A stretch of 64,000 bases of DNA, from the NCBI RefSeq assembly GCF_017589465.1, contig NZ_JAELYA010000010.1:167137-231136 (forward strand), written 5' to 3'. The position numbers were made by a program, and so were the translations under genes. This stretch comes from Pseudomonas schmalbachii. GTDB taxonomy: Bacteria > Pseudomonadota > Gammaproteobacteria > Pseudomonadales > Pseudomonadaceae. Under the pieces are notes generated by a model. The model ran no database searches and had not been told where the DNA came from. It was given only the letters and a program-made list of their open reading frames with translations. Positions 43,986 through 54,688 of the stretch are shown here, piece by piece. Positions within the stretch are counted from its first letter, which is position 1, and every line of letters starts with the position of its first letter.

Positions 43986-45004
43986 GAAGAGGCTTTCGAG
44001 GCCAGCAGGTCGAGGGCGACGTCGACGATCATGTCTTCCTGGCCGCCGACCATCCGCCGCTTGCCCAGCTCGACGAGGATGTCCACCGCCTTGATGCCGT
44101 ACTTTGCGGCCGCCACTTCCGAATGGCGCAGGAAGCTCGAATAGACACCCGCATAGCCCAGCGCCAAGGTTTCGCGATCCACGCGCACAGGGCGGTCCTG
44201 CAGCGGCCGCACCAGGTCGTCGGCGGCGTCCATCAGCGCGTAGAGGTCGGTGCCATGGTTCCAGCCGAGCTTGTCGGCGGCGGCGATGAACACCTCCAGC
44301 GGCGCGTTGCCGGCACCCGCGCCCATGCCGGCGAGGCTGGCGTCGATGCGGTCGCAGCCTTCCTCCACGGCGGCGATGGAGTTGGCCACGCCGAGGCTGA
44401 GGTTGTGGTGGGCGTGGATGCCGGTCTCGGTCGCGGGATTCAGCACCGCCTTCACCGCCCGGAAGCGCGCACGGATATCGTCCATGTTCATCGCCCCGCC
44501 GGAATCCACCACGTAGATGCAGGTGGCGCCGTAGCTCTCCATCAGCTTCGCCTGCTGCGCCAGTCCCTCCGGCGTCTGCATATGGCTCATCATCAGGAAG
44601 CCGACGGTATCCATGCCCAGCTCGCGGGCGTACTCGATGTGCTGCTTCGAGACATCCGCCTCGGTGCAGTGGGTTGCCACCCGCACCACGCGAGCGCCCG
44701 CGTTATAGGCGTTCTTCAGGTCATGGATGGTGCCGATGCCGGGCAGCAGCAGGGTGGCGATCTTCGCGTGCCGCACCACATCGGCGGCGGCTTCGATCCA
44801 CTCCAGATCGGTATGCGCACCGAAGCCGTAGTTGAAGGACGAGCCTTGCAAACCATCGCCGTGAGCCACTTCGATGGAGTCGACTTTCGCCAGGTCGAGG
44901 GCTGTGGCGATGGCTCGCACGTCATCCAGCGAATACTGGTGGCGGATCGCATGCATGCCGTCGCGCAGGGTGACGTCGGAGATATAGAGTTTCTTGCCGT
45001 TCAT
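43982..45004 (-). CDS. mhpE: 4-hydroxy-2-oxovalerate aldolase
   Basis: 340 residues of the MhpE/DmpG/BphI family. Metal and active-site motifs: [15 protein letters not shown] at the N-terminus and [15 protein letters not shown] with the metal-binding HxH. It splits 4-hydroxy-2-oxovalerate into pyruvate and acetaldehyde and channels acetaldehyde to MhpF. The start overlaps the mhpF stop by ATGA. Its stop codon lies within a dispersed repeat. Confidence 0.94.
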   Translation of the reverse strand: MNGKKLYISDVTLRDGMHAIRHQYSLDDVRAIATALDLAKVDSIEVAHGDGLQGSSFNYGFGAHTDLEWIEAAADVVRHAKIATLLLPGIGTIHDLKNAYNAGARVVRVATHCTEADVSKQHIEYARELGMDTVGFLMMSHMQTPEGLAQQAKLMESYGATCIYVVDSGGAMNMDDIRARFRAVKAVLNPATETGIHAHHNLSLGVANSIAAVEEGCDRIDASLAGMGAGAGNAPLEVFIAAADKLGWNHGTDLYALMDAADDLVRPLQDRPVRVDRETLALGYAGVYSSFLRHSEVAAAKYGIKAVDILVELGKRRMVGGQEDMIVDVALDLLASKASS

Positions 45005-45930
45005 GCCGAGGCTCCCATGGACTGGGCCATGCGCTCGGCGGTGGCCAGCGCGGCGGAGGTCATGATGTCGAGGTTGCCGGCATAGGCCGGCAGGTAATGG
45101 GCGGCGCCTTCCACTTCGAGGAAGATCGAGGTCTTCAGGCCGCTGAAGCGACCGTGGCCGGGGATATTCAGGTCGCGGACCTCGTCGAACTGCACCTTCT
45201 GCTTTAGCCGATAGCCCGGCACGTAGGCCTGCACGGCGGCGGCCATTTCCTCGATGCTCGCCTCGACCTTGGCCTGGTCCACCGATTCGGACAGCACATA
45301 GACGGTGTCGCGCATGATCAGCGGCGGCTCAGCCGGGTTCATGACGATGATCGCCTTGCCCTTGCTGGCGCCGCCGATCACTTCGATGGCCTTCGAGGTG
45401 GTCTCGGTGAATTCGTCGATATTGGCGCGGGTACCCGGGCCGGCGGATTTCGAAGCGATGGAAGCGATGATCTCCGCGTAGTGCACCTTCGCCACCCGCG
45501 ATACCGCCGCCACCATCGGAATGGTTGCCTGGCCGCCGCAGGTGACCATGTTGACGTTGAGCGCCTGCAGGTGCTGCTCCAGGTTGACCACCGGCACGCA
45601 ATAGGGACCTATCGCGGCCGGGGTCAGGTCGATCATGCGAAGAGCGGGCTTGTGGCCCCGCAGGAACGCGTCGTTCTTCACATGCGCCGAGGCACTGGTG
45701 GCGTCGAAGACGAAGTCGATCTCGTCAAAGATCGGCAGGCGGGTCAGGCCCTCCACGCCTTCGTGGGTAGTGGCCACGCCCAGTCGTGCTGCGCGGGCCA
45801 GACCGTCGGACGCCGGGTCGATACCGACCATGGCGGCCATTTCCAGATGCTGCGCGTGGCGCATCACCTTGATCATCAGGTCGGTGCCGATGTTGCCGGA
45901 ACCGATGATGGCGACTTTTTTCTTGCTCAT
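45001..45930 (-). CDS. mhpF: Acylating acetaldehyde dehydrogenase
   Basis: 309 residues from [19 protein letters not shown]. The Rossmann motif GSGNIG and catalytic Cys131 in [11 protein letters not shown] are present. It converts acetaldehyde, NAD and CoA to acetyl-CoA in complex with the aldolase. The length is normal for MhpF/DmpF. It follows mhpD by 17 bases. Confidence 0.94.
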   Translation of the reverse strand: MSKKKVAIIGSGNIGTDLMIKVMRHAQHLEMAAMVGIDPASDGLARAARLGVATTHEGVEGLTRLPIFDEIDFVFDATSASAHVKNDAFLRGHKPALRMIDLTPAAIGPYCVPVVNLEQHLQALNVNMVTCGGQATIPMVAAVSRVAKVHYAEIIASIASKSAGPGTRANIDEFTETTSKAIEVIGGASKGKAIIVMNPAEPPLIMRDTVYVLSESVDQAKVEASIEEMAAAVQAYVPGYRLKQKVQFDEVRDLNIPGHGRFSGLKTSIFLEVEGAAHYLPAYAGNLDIMTSAALATAERMAQSMGASA

Positions 45931-45947
45931 AGGGATTCTCTCTGCTG

Positions 45948-46742
45948 TCAGTCGGCGCTGAAGGTCGTGGCGACCCGGCCTATGCCGTCGATCTCGGCTT
46001 CGAAGCGGTCGCCGGCGGCCACCGCGACCATCGGCCCGAGCGCGCCGGTGAGGATGAGGTCGCCGGCCCGCAGCGGCTCGCCGAGGCCGGCCATGGTGCG
46101 GGCCAGCCACACTGCGGCGTTCAGTGGGTGGCCGAGGCACTCGGCTCCGCTGCCGGTGGAAACTTCCTCGCCGTTGCGGGTCATGCGCATGGCCGCGCCG
46201 CGCAGGTCGAGGCCGTCGATGCGGCGCGCCGGACCGCCGAGCACGTAGCAGCCGCTGGAGGCGTTGTCGGCCACGGTGTCGACAAAGCGGATGTTCCAGC
46301 CTGCGACGCGACTGCCGACGATCTCCAGCGCCGGCAGCACCCAGCCGGTGGCGGCCAGCACGTCGGCGAAGCTGGTGTCGGCGCGCGGCAGGTCGCGTTC
46401 GAGGATCAGCGCGATCTCCGCCTCGATCTTCGGCTGCAGCACGTGCGAGACCGGCACCACCTCGTTGTCGCCGTAGGCCATGTCGGCGAACAGGGTGCCG
46501 AAGTCCGGCTGGCCGACGCCGAGTTGCGCCTGCACCTTGGGATTGGTCAAACCGATCTTGCGTCCGACCACGCGACGGCCGGCGGCCACGCCGTGGGCAA
46601 CGTTGAGGCGCTGGATGGCATAGGCGGCGGTGCCGTTGTCTTCACCGATCCGTTCGCGCAGCGGGGCGATCGACTCGCCGCTGGTTTCAGCCTGGCGGAG
46701 GGTGGCGGCCAGCTGTTCGAGAGTCTGTTGGGTAACGCTCAT
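45948..46742 (-). CDS. mhpD: 2-hydroxypenta-2,4-dienoate hydratase
   Basis: 264 residues of the MhpD/XylJ fumarylacetoacetase-like fold. Conserved motifs: [17 protein letters not shown], the metal-site glutamates in [10 protein letters not shown] and the ALEIVGSR segment. It adds water to 2-hydroxypentadienoate, giving 4-hydroxy-2-oxovalerate for MhpE. Eight bases separate it from the mhpC gene. Confidence 0.92.
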   Translation of the reverse strand: MSVTQQTLEQLAATLRQAETSGESIAPLRERIGEDNGTAAYAIQRLNVAHGVAAGRRVVGRKIGLTNPKVQAQLGVGQPDFGTLFADMAYGDNEVVPVSHVLQPKIEAEIALILERDLPRADTSFADVLAATGWVLPALEIVGSRVAGWNIRFVDTVADNASSGCYVLGGPARRIDGLDLRGAAMRMTRNGEEVSTGSGAECLGHPLNAAVWLARTMAGLGEPLRAGDLILTGALGPMVAVAAGDRFEAEIDGIGRVATTFSAD

Positions 46743-46750
46743 GCTTCACC

Positions 46751-47620
46751 TCAGTGGCGCAGGAAATCGAGGACCATGCGGTTGAACTTGTCGGCGTGCT
46801 CCCACTGCGCCCAGTGGCCGCAGCGGTTGAATACGTGCAGTTCGGCGTTGGGGATGCCGGCGAGCAGGCGCAGGCCGGTATCCAGCGGTACGAAGCGATC
46901 CTCGCGACCCCAGATCACCAGGGTCGGCGCGGCGATCTCGCCGAGGCGCGGGCCGAAGTCGGGGAACTGTTTCGGATTGGCGGCCAGGCTGGCGACGAAA
47001 TTGTCCAGGTGGTCCTGGCGCGCGAGGATGTTGTCCAGGCGGGTCTGGAACAGTTCCTCGGTCAGGTTGCTGGTGTCGTGGACGAAGATGTTCATCATCT
47101 TCTTCAGGTTGTCGATGGTCGGCTCGCGGTACACCGCCTGCAGCAGCTTGATGCCCTCGGTGGGCATCGGCACGAACGGACTGGCGCCGCCGGTGCCGCC
47201 GCCCATCAGCACCAGCTTGCCGACGCGCTGCGGGTTGGCCAGGGCGAAGGCGACCGCGCTGTGCGCACCCATGGAGTTGCCGATCAGGTGCACGCGCTCG
47301 ATACCGAGCCCGTCGAGCAGCCCGCGCAGGGCGGTGGCGTTCAGCTCGGAGCGCGAGCCGCGGCAGACCACCGGATCGCTCTTGCTCCAGCCCGGGCAGT
47401 CCATGAGGATCACCCGGTAGCCGGCCGCCACCAGCGGTTCGACGTTGCGGTTGAAATTCGCCCAGCCGCTGGCGCCCGGGCCGGAGCCGTGCAGCATGAC
47501 CACCGTCTCGCGGCCTTCGCCGGCATCGTTGTAATGCAGGCGCAGGTCGAGTTCGCCGGTGCGGATGTGGGCGAAGCGGCTGGTGGATGACTCGCTCGGT
47601 TCCACGGTGTGTGCCGTCAT
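46751..47620 (-). CDS. mhpC: 2-hydroxy-6-oxonona-2,4-dienedioate hydrolase (MhpC/BphD type)
   Basis: 289 residues. [16 protein letters not shown] is the classical MhpC/BphD oxyanion motif; Ser116 lies in GNSMGAHSA, an Asp in WGREDRFVP and a His in [11 protein letters not shown]. Its place between mhpB and mhpD makes it the hydrolase that splits the MhpB product into succinate and 2-hydroxypentadienoate. Confidence 0.9.
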   Translation of the reverse strand: MTAHTVEPSESSTSRFAHIRTGELDLRLHYNDAGEGRETVVMLHGSGPGASGWANFNRNVEPLVAAGYRVILMDCPGWSKSDPVVCRGSRSELNATALRGLLDGLGIERVHLIGNSMGAHSAVAFALANPQRVGKLVLMGGGTGGASPFVPMPTEGIKLLQAVYREPTIDNLKKMMNIFVHDTSNLTEELFQTRLDNILARQDHLDNFVASLAANPKQFPDFGPRLGEIAAPTLVIWGREDRFVPLDTGLRLLAGIPNAELHVFNRCGHWAQWEHADKFNRMVLDFLRH

Positions 47621-47632
47621 CGGTTGCTTCCT

Positions 47633-48580
47633 TCAGTTGTGTTCGGGGGTGGCGGCGAGCGCGCCGAAGCCGGCGATCCATTCGGGAATCGGCCGGTAGT
47701 AGCGGTCGTGGGCACGGTAGGGGCCGAAGGCGGAGAGGGCGGCGAAGGCGGCCATCCAGGTCTTCACCTCATGGGTGGAGCGGCCGGCGATGGCGGACAG
47801 CTCGTCGTTGCCCAGCGCGTCCAGTTCGGCCAGCCGGCCTTCGCCGAGGGTGTCGAGGAACTGCCGGTCCCACTCGGGGTTGAGCGGGTGCAGCGAGTTC
47901 TGGTCGTGCACGAAGCGCTCGGCGGCGGAGATCACCCGTTGCTGGCGCGCCTGGCGTTCATCGGCCGGCAGGTTGCGGCCGCTGCCCATCAGGCGGTCGG
48001 CCATGCGTGCATCGACCTTGGCCAGCTCCGGCACCGGCGGCTGGTGCGACAGGCCGCCGGAGCCGAGGAACAGCACCCGTTTGTCCAGCATGCGGGCGAA
48101 ACGCCCGATGGCCTCGCCGAGCAGGCGGGCACGCTGGAAGCCCGGCAGCGGAGGCGCCACCGCGTTGATGAAGACCGGCAGCACCGGCCTGCGGTCGAGG
48201 CCGCCAAGCAGGAATTCCAGCGGCTGGGCGAAACCGTGGTCCACCTGCATGCTGTAGGACACGGCGACATCCACGCCGGCGTCGAGCACTGCCGTGGCGC
48301 AGTCTTCGGCCAGCTCGCGGGGCACCGCCAGCGGCCCGGCGGCGCTGCCGAAGTCGCCGATGGCATGGGCCGCCATGCCGATGCAGAAGGGCGGCATGAC
48401 GTCGTAGAAGAAACCGTTGAAATGGTCGGGGGAGAACAGGATCACCAGCTCCGGATCGAAGCGGGCAATCCGCTCGCGGGCCTGGGCGACGACATCGTCG
48501 ACTTCGGCCAGCACATCCGGCGCCGGGTCCACGTGGCCGACCAGCGGGGTGTGCGAAAGGCATTGCAGATAGGCAGTCAT
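47633..48580 (-). CDS. mhpB: 2,3-dihydroxyphenylpropionate 1,2-dioxygenase
   Basis: 315 residues, collinear with E. coli MhpB (314). Active-site histidines fall at the same numbers, His115 ([10 protein letters not shown]) and His179 ([10 protein letters not shown]). It is a LigB-type Fe(II) extradiol dioxygenase for 2,3-dihydroxyphenylpropionate or the cinnamate analogue. It is the first gene of the mhpBCDFE operon. The substrate is exactly the end product of the 8-hydroxycoumarin route of quinoline degradation, which links this operon to oxoO. Confidence 0.95.
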   Translation of the reverse strand: MTAYLQCLSHTPLVGHVDPAPDVLAEVDDVVAQARERIARFDPELVILFSPDHFNGFFYDVMPPFCIGMAAHAIGDFGSAAGPLAVPRELAEDCATAVLDAGVDVAVSYSMQVDHGFAQPLEFLLGGLDRRPVLPVFINAVAPPLPGFQRARLLGEAIGRFARMLDKRVLFLGSGGLSHQPPVPELAKVDARMADRLMGSGRNLPADERQARQQRVISAAERFVHDQNSLHPLNPEWDRQFLDTLGEGRLAELDALGNDELSAIAGRSTHEVKTWMAAFAALSAFGPYRAHDRYYRPIPEWIAGFGALAATPEHN

Positions 48581-48625
48581 CTCGAACCTCTTTGGCCCGC
48601 CAGGGGCGGGGACAGGGCAGGTTCG

Positions 48626-48688
48626 ACTTTAGGGAGGCGGCGAAAGCAGGGGCTATCCCGCCGCTGCAGGGCTTATCCGCTGTGCGCA
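48626..48688 (-). promoter_or_regulatory. OxoS-type promoter of mhpBCDFE
   Basis: Two minus-strand half-sites, TGCGCACAGCGGATA (48674-48688) and TGCAGCGGCGGGATA (48654-48668), 20-bp period, then -10 TAAAGT (48626-48631) after 22 bp. The layout equals that of the YCF48/RND operon promoter. Confidence 0.85.
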
Positions 48689-48730
48689 GATTAGTAGGGC
48701 GGACACTGTGCAGGCAGGATGGACTGCCTT

Positions 48731-48806
48731 GTAGGATGGGTTGAGCGCAGCGATACCCATCGGCGTTGCGGGGAATGATGGGTATCGCAAGCTCAACCCA
48801 TCCTAC
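48731..48806. repeat. GTAGGATGGGTTGAGC palindromic repeat
   Basis: 76-bp inverted repeat: GTAGGATGGGTTGAGCGCAG... returns as ...GCTCAACCCATCCTAC. It differs from the GTAGGTTGG family but has the same architecture. Only one copy in the window. Confidence 0.85.
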
Positions 48807-48832
48807 GGTTTCCTCCGCACGTCGATACAGCC

Positions 48833-48855
48833 GTAGGAGCGGGCCATGCCCGCGA
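48833..48855. repeat. Single REP sequence
   Basis: One standard REP copy, not paired in this gap. Confidence 0.9.
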
Positions 48856-48883
48856 TTCGCACCCATGGGGCGCGGCATTGCCG

Positions 48884-48912
48884 CAAAAGAAAAGGGACCT
48901 GCCGGTCCCTTC
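48884..48912 (-). terminator. ntrC terminator
   Basis: The stem AAGGGACC / GGTCCCTT is followed on the minus strand by TTTTCTTTT, right after the ntrC stop. Confidence 0.85.
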
Positions 48913-48930
48913 GATTGCTCCAGTGGCGCT

Positions 48931-50361
<1,431 letters not shown>

Positions 50362-50364
50362 TGG

Positions 50365-51441
50365 TTAATGCACTCCTTGTTCCAGGGGCAGGAACAGACT
50401 GAATACGGTGTGCCCGGGATGGCTCTCGCATTCGATCAGACCCTGGTGCTGGCTGATGATGTTCTGGGCGATGGCCAGGCCGAGCCCGGTGCCGTCCGGG
50501 CGGCCGCTGACCATGGGATAGAAGATGGTTTCCTGAAGTTCCGGGGGGATGCCCGGACCGTTGTCGATGATTTCCACCTTGCACACCAGGCGGTGGCGGG
50601 TGTGGCCGATGGTGAACTGGCGAACGGTGCGCGAACGCAGGCTGATGCGGCCGAGGCGCAGGTCGTTCTGCGAGGCGACGGCCTGCATGGCGTTGCGCAC
50701 GATGTTGAGCACGGCCTGGATCATCTGCTCGCGGTCGAGCAGCAGGTCGGGGATGCTCGGATCGTAGTCGCGGACGATGGTGATGCTGCCCTGGGTTTCC
50801 GCTTCCACCAGGCTGCAGACGCGCTCCAGCACTTCGTGGATGTTGGTCACCGCCAGTTGCGGCAGCTTGTTCGAGCCGAGCATGCGGTCCACCAGGTTCC
50901 GCAGGCGGTCGGCCTCTTCGATGATGACGTTGGTGTAGTCCTTCAGCGCCTCGTCCGGCAGTTCGCGGGAGAGCAACTGCGCCGCGCCGCGGATGCCGCC
51001 GAGCGGGTTCTTGATCTCGTGGGCGAGGCCGCGCACCAGCAGCTTGGTGGTTTCCTGCTTGGACAACTGCGCCTCTTCCTTGGTGATCCGCATCAGCCGG
51101 TCGCGCGGATGCACTTCGAGCAGCAGCAGGGTTTCGCGGCGGCTGAGGATCGGCGTCACTGCATAGTCGACGGTGATCGACTGGCCGGTGAGGGAGGTCA
51201 GCGTCGCCTCGCGCTTGGTGAAGGGGTGCGCCTCTTCCACCGCCTGACGCAGGGACTGCAGGGCTTCCGGCGATTCGGTGAACAGCTCGCTGATGAACTG
51301 CCCGTGGCTGCGCTGGCCGCTGACGGCGAGGAGCATCTCCGCCGCCGGGTTCATGTATTCCAGGCGCAGATCGGCATTGAGCAGGATTACTGCCGTGGTG
51401 AGGTTGTCGAGCAGGAGTCTGAGCTGGGTTTCTGTAGGCAT
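50365..51441 (-). CDS. ntrB: Nitrogen regulation sensor kinase NtrB
   Basis: 358 residues from MPTETQLRLLLDNLTTAV. PAS-like N-terminal domain, H-box GLAHEIKNPLGGIRGAA with the phospho-accepting His, and an ATP-binding domain (VLNIVRNAMQAV, DNGPGIPPEL, GTGLGLAI). It is a cytoplasmic kinase/phosphatase of NtrC controlled by PII. The start at 51441 fits the family; an upstream ATG is unlikely. Confidence 0.95.
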   Translation of the reverse strand: MPTETQLRLLLDNLTTAVILLNADLRLEYMNPAAEMLLAVSGQRSHGQFISELFTESPEALQSLRQAVEEAHPFTKREATLTSLTGQSITVDYAVTPILSRRETLLLLEVHPRDRLMRITKEEAQLSKQETTKLLVRGLAHEIKNPLGGIRGAAQLLSRELPDEALKDYTNVIIEEADRLRNLVDRMLGSNKLPQLAVTNIHEVLERVCSLVEAETQGSITIVRDYDPSIPDLLLDREQMIQAVLNIVRNAMQAVASQNDLRLGRISLRSRTVRQFTIGHTRHRLVCKVEIIDNGPGIPPELQETIFYPMVSGRPDGTGLGLAIAQNIISQHQGLIECESHPGHTVFSLFLPLEQGVH

Positions 51442-51582
51442 GGCGCGGAAATGTCCCAAGGTTGGGCAGGAAAATGCAAAAAACAAACCAGGCCCTGAAA
51501 AGGCGCGTCATTCGGCGCTTGGCGCGGGATGGCGGTGCACCGGGAGGAGGATGCGCCGCTCAAAGTGCCCTGAAACAGGGAG

Positions 51583-51622
51583 AGTATAGAAAGTGGTGCA
51601 TTTAAATGCACCGAAATGGTGC
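51583..51622 (-). promoter_or_regulatory. ntrBC promoter with overlapping NtrC-like sites
   Basis: The minus strand shows -10 TATACT (51583-51588). Over the -35 region lie the palindrome GGTGCATTTAAATGCACC (51595-51612) and TGCACCGAAATGGTGC (51607-51622), matching the NtrC consensus TGCACC-N4-TGGTGC. This fits autoregulation of ntrBC. Confidence 0.65.
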
Positions 51623-51704
51623 GTAGGCTGGCGCTGAACGCAGTGAAGCCCAACATTGGCCGGCATTGGCACCGTTGGGCTTCGCAAGCTCAGCGCCAAC
51701 CTAC
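51623..51704. repeat. GTAGGTTGG palindromic repeat, copy C
   Basis: 82-bp copy. Its terminal CCTAC provides the TAG stop of the DUF4124 gene that begins at 52252 on the minus strand. Confidence 0.86.
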
Positions 51705-52252
51705 GGGATCGTTGCCAACCCGGGTTGCGCGGGGTTCGGGTTGCCGGCGATCGATACGCGCTTCATGTGGAACGGCTGGTTGGGCGTCTGCTCCAGGGTG
51801 CGGCCCTGGCCATCGAGGATTTCCACCGACAACTGGTGGGTGCCGCGATCGACGTTGTGCAGCGGGAATACCGGACTGCGGCCGGGCTCGCCGACGCTCT
51901 TGCCGTCGAGCAGCAGGCGGTAGGAGTGGCCGGGCAGCAGGGTGGGGTCGCTGCTGACGCTGACGATCATCTCGCCGTTGTTGGCGCGGATGGTGGCATC
52001 GGGCTCGGGCACGAGGATGCGCAGCAGCTGGTACTGCGGCGGGCTCGGCGGCGGCGACGGGGCGTAGGGGTTGTACTGGTCGGCCGGCGCCGGGGGCATG
52101 GCGTTGGACGGCGCCAGTTCGATGCGCTGGGCATTGCTGCGCTTTGGCTGGTCGGTGAAGACGCGATTGCCGTCCTGGTCGATGTAGGTGTAGACCCCGG
52201 CGAAGGCGGGCAGGGCGGCCAGCAGCAGCGAGCAGAGCAGCAGTCGGCGCAT
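51701..52252 (-). CDS. DUF4124 domain exported protein, copy 2
   Basis: 183 residues with a signal peptide (MRRLLLCSLLLAALPAFA) and an N-terminal DUF4124 segment VYTYIDQDGNRVFTDQPK. A Pro-rich linker and an Ig-like domain follow (YRLLLDGKSVGEPGRSPVF ... VDRGTHQLSVEI). It is paralogous to the next gene, three bases upstream. Probably periplasmic; function unknown. Its stop is provided by a dispersed repeat. Confidence 0.8.
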   Translation of the reverse strand: MRRLLLCSLLLAALPAFAGVYTYIDQDGNRVFTDQPKRSNAQRIELAPSNAMPPAPADQYNPYAPSPPPSPPQYQLLRILVPEPDATIRANNGEMIVSVSSDPTLLPGHSYRLLLDGKSVGEPGRSPVFPLHNVDRGTHQLSVEILDGQGRTLEQTPNQPFHMKRVSIAGNPNPAQPGLATIP

Positions 52253-52255
52253 GGG

Positions 52256-52768
52256 TCAGCGGTTCACATGCACGCGCTGCACGGTGAACGACACCGGCGA
52301 GCTGGATTGCAGGACCCGGTCGCCGCTCAGCACCTGGACGGCCAACGTGTGGTCGCCGCGGTCGATGTTCTCCAGGGTGAAGGTGGTTTCGCGGCTGGGT
52401 GGGCCGTAGGGCTGGCCGTCCAGCAGCAGGCGCAGCTGATGGTTGCCGGCCAGTCGTGGCTGCTGGATCACGTCGACGCTGAAAGTGCCGTTGTTGGCGC
52501 GCAACGCCTCGGCGGAGGGCAGGTTGCCCAGCGCCAGGATGCTGTAGGGCGTGCCTGCGCCGGGATTGTCGGCTGCCTTCGGCGGCGCGCTGGCCGGGGG
52601 CTGCATCTGCACCGTCGGCGCCGGCGGCAGGTCCACCGGCTTGGTGTCGACGCCGGTCGGTGGTTTGTTGGTGAACACCGTCTTGCCGTTGGCATCGGTG
52701 TATTTGTAGATCTCCGCGCTGGCTGGCAGCACGACGGCAAGCAGCGCGATGGCAATCGACAGGCGCAT
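52256..52768 (-). CDS. DUF4124 domain exported protein, copy 1
   Basis: 170 residues from MRLSIAIALLAVVLPASA (signal peptide), then EIYKYTDANGKTVFTNKPP (DUF4124) and an Ig-like domain (LRLLLDGQPYGPPSRETTF ... IDRGDHTLAVQVL). The same architecture as the downstream gene indicates tandem duplication. Proteins of this type are encoded between glnA and ntrB in pseudomonads. Confidence 0.8.
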   Translation of the reverse strand: MRLSIAIALLAVVLPASAEIYKYTDANGKTVFTNKPPTGVDTKPVDLPPAPTVQMQPPASAPPKAADNPGAGTPYSILALGNLPSAEALRANNGTFSVDVIQQPRLAGNHQLRLLLDGQPYGPPSRETTFTLENIDRGDHTLAVQVLSGDRVLQSSSPVSFTVQRVHVNR

Positions 52769-52881
52769 GGGACGGTCTCCGCTGGTTCCTGCAAGCCTTG
52801 CACCTCCGTGGGCGCCGGGCAAGCGGGTTATTGTCGGCGAGTGTTGCGGCGAATGCTGTGCGCCATTGCTCGCAAGCAGCC

Positions 52882-53023
52882 GTTGGCGCCGGGCTTGCGC
52901 ATCCCAACGTTGCTACGCCTGACAGATGTTGGGCTTCGCTCTTGTAGGTTGGGCTGAGGTACGAAGCCCAACGGCGTGGCTGCCGGCAATTGTTGGGCTT
53001 CGCTGCGCTCAGCGCCAACCTAC
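52882..53023. repeat. GTAGGTTGG palindromic repeat copy D plus a decayed copy
   Basis: A full 80-bp copy at 52944-53023 and a degenerate relative at about 52882-52941 (GTTGGCGCCGGGCTTGC ... GTTGGGCTTCGCTC). They fill most of the 323-base gap between the DUF4124 gene and glnA. Confidence 0.78.
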
Positions 53024-53029
53024 GGACAT

Positions 53030-53054
53030 AAAAAAGGCCTCCCGAAGGAGGCCT
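53030..53054 (-). terminator. glnA terminator
   Basis: The stem AGGCCTCC / GGAGGCCT with a TTTTTT run on the minus strand, after the glnA stop. Confidence 0.88.
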
Positions 53055-53091
53055 CAATGTTGACGCTACTTATAGTAGGTATTCGTCGAAA

Positions 53092-54501
53092 TCAGACGCT
53101 GTAGTACAGGTCGTATTCCAGCGGGTGCACGAAGGTGCGGACCTTGATTTCTTCTTCCGACTTCAGCTCGATGTAGGCATCGATGAACTCGTCGGTGAAC
53201 ACGCCGCCCTTGGTCAGGAACGCACGGCCCTTGTCCAGTTCTTCCAGCGCTTCCTTCAGGCTGCCGCAAACCTGCGGGATTTCCTTCGCCTCTTCCGGCG
53301 GCAGGTCGTACAGGTTCTTGTCGGCGGCATCGCCGGGGTGGATCTTGTTCTGGATGCCGTCCAGACCGGCCATCAGCAGAGCTGCGAAGCACAGGTACGG
53401 GTTGGCAGCCGGGTCCGGGAAGCGCGCTTCGATGCGGCGGGCTTTCGGGCTGGATACGTACGGAATACGGATCGAGGCGGAACGGTTGCGGGCGGAGTAG
53501 GCCAGCATTACCGGGGCTTCGAAGCCCGGAACCAGACGCTTGTAGGAGTTGGTGGCCGGGTTGGTGAAGCCGTTCAGCGCCTTGCCGTGCTTGATGATGC
53601 CGCCGATGAAGTACAGGGCGGTATCGGACAGGCCGGCATAGCCTTCGCCAGCGAAGGTGTTCTTGCCATCTTTGGAGATGGACATGTGAACGTGCATGCC
53701 CGAGCCGTTGTCGCCGTACAGCGGTTTCGGCATGAAGGTCACGGTCTTGCCGTAGGCGTCGGCAACGTTGTGGATGCAGTACTTCAGGGTCTGAACTTCG
53801 TCAGCCTTGGCAACCAGGGTGTTGAACTTGACGCCGATTTCGTTCTGGCCGGCAGTCGCCACTTCGTGGTGGTGAACTTCGACGACCAGGCCCATTTCTT
53901 CCATGGCGTTGCACATGGCGGTACGGATTTCGTGGTCGTGGTCGACCGGCGGTACCGGGAAGTAGCCGCCTTTCACGCCCGGACGGTGGCCCTTGTTGCC
54001 CGACTCGATGTCAGCGTCGGTGTTCCAGGAAGCCTGCTCGGAGAAGATCTTGAACATCGAGCCGGAGATGTCGGACTTGAACTTCACTTCGTCGAAGATG
54101 AAGAACTCCGGCTCCGGGCCGACGAATACGGTGTCGCCGATACCGGTGGACTTCAGGTATTCCTCGGCGCGCTTGGCGATGTTGCGCGGGTCGCGCTCGT
54201 AGCCTTGCATGGTGCTCGGCTCGATGATGTCGCAGACGATGATCAGGGTCGGCTCTTCGGTGAACGGGTCGAGCACGGCGGTGCTGTCGTCCGGCAGCAG
54301 GATCATGTCGGAGGCTTCGATGCCTTTCCAGCCTTCGATGGAGGAGCCATCGAACATCTTGCCGGCTTCGAAGAACTCATCATCCAGCGCGTCGCGAGCC
54401 GGCATGGTGACGTGTTGCTGCTTGCCTTTGGTATCGGTGAAGCGCAGGTCTACCCACTTCACGTCATGGTCTTTGATCAGTTGCTGCGACTTGTACGACA
54501 T
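53092..54501 (-). CDS. glnA: Glutamine synthetase type I
   Basis: 469 residues from [16 protein letters not shown], the standard GSI length. Active-site segments [27 protein letters not shown] and [15 protein letters not shown] are present, and the adenylylation Tyr is in [10 protein letters not shown]. It makes glutamine from glutamate, ammonia and ATP. Upstream lie a sigma-54 promoter and NtrC sites, so control by NtrBC (encoded nearby) is expected. Confidence 0.98.
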   Translation of the reverse strand: MSYKSQQLIKDHDVKWVDLRFTDTKGKQQHVTMPARDALDDEFFEAGKMFDGSSIEGWKGIEASDMILLPDDSTAVLDPFTEEPTLIIVCDIIEPSTMQGYERDPRNIAKRAEEYLKSTGIGDTVFVGPEPEFFIFDEVKFKSDISGSMFKIFSEQASWNTDADIESGNKGHRPGVKGGYFPVPPVDHDHEIRTAMCNAMEEMGLVVEVHHHEVATAGQNEIGVKFNTLVAKADEVQTLKYCIHNVADAYGKTVTFMPKPLYGDNGSGMHVHMSISKDGKNTFAGEGYAGLSDTALYFIGGIIKHGKALNGFTNPATNSYKRLVPGFEAPVMLAYSARNRSASIRIPYVSSPKARRIEARFPDPAANPYLCFAALLMAGLDGIQNKIHPGDAADKNLYDLPPEEAKEIPQVCGSLKEALEELDKGRAFLTKGGVFTDEFIDAYIELKSEEEIKVRTFVHPLEYDLYYSV

Positions 54502-54599
54502 GCTGTCCTCCAGGAGGGATCTAAAGCGTGGAGCTCGTGCTCCGTAACGGTTGACGCCGGGCGGGAATACTCCGCCAGGGCGACCTGCATCACAAGAGA

Positions 54600-54614
54600 G
54601 CAAGTAGCGTGCCA
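54600..54614 (-). promoter_or_regulatory. Sigma-54 promoter of glnA
   Basis: The minus strand reads TGGCACGCTACTTGC, a full match to the sigma-54 consensus TGGCAC-N5-TTGC, about 100 bases before the glnA start. Confidence 0.88.
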
Positions 54615-54688
54615 GTGCCCGCATTTGGGCAAGGGGCCGCAGAATAAGGCTTTCAGCGCCTGTCGCGCGGGAAATTCCGTCAATTGGC

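Larger units (their letters stand above)
48581..48930. other. Right border of the catabolic island
   Basis: 350 bases with the mhpB promoter, a 76-bp inverted repeat (48731-48806), one REP (48833-48855) and the ntrC terminator (48884-48912). No gene seen. Confidence 0.8.

Noticed and set aside
50368..51498. Plus-strand 376-residue frame opposite ntrB
   Set aside because: Mirror of NtrB codons; no ribosome site or recognisable domain.
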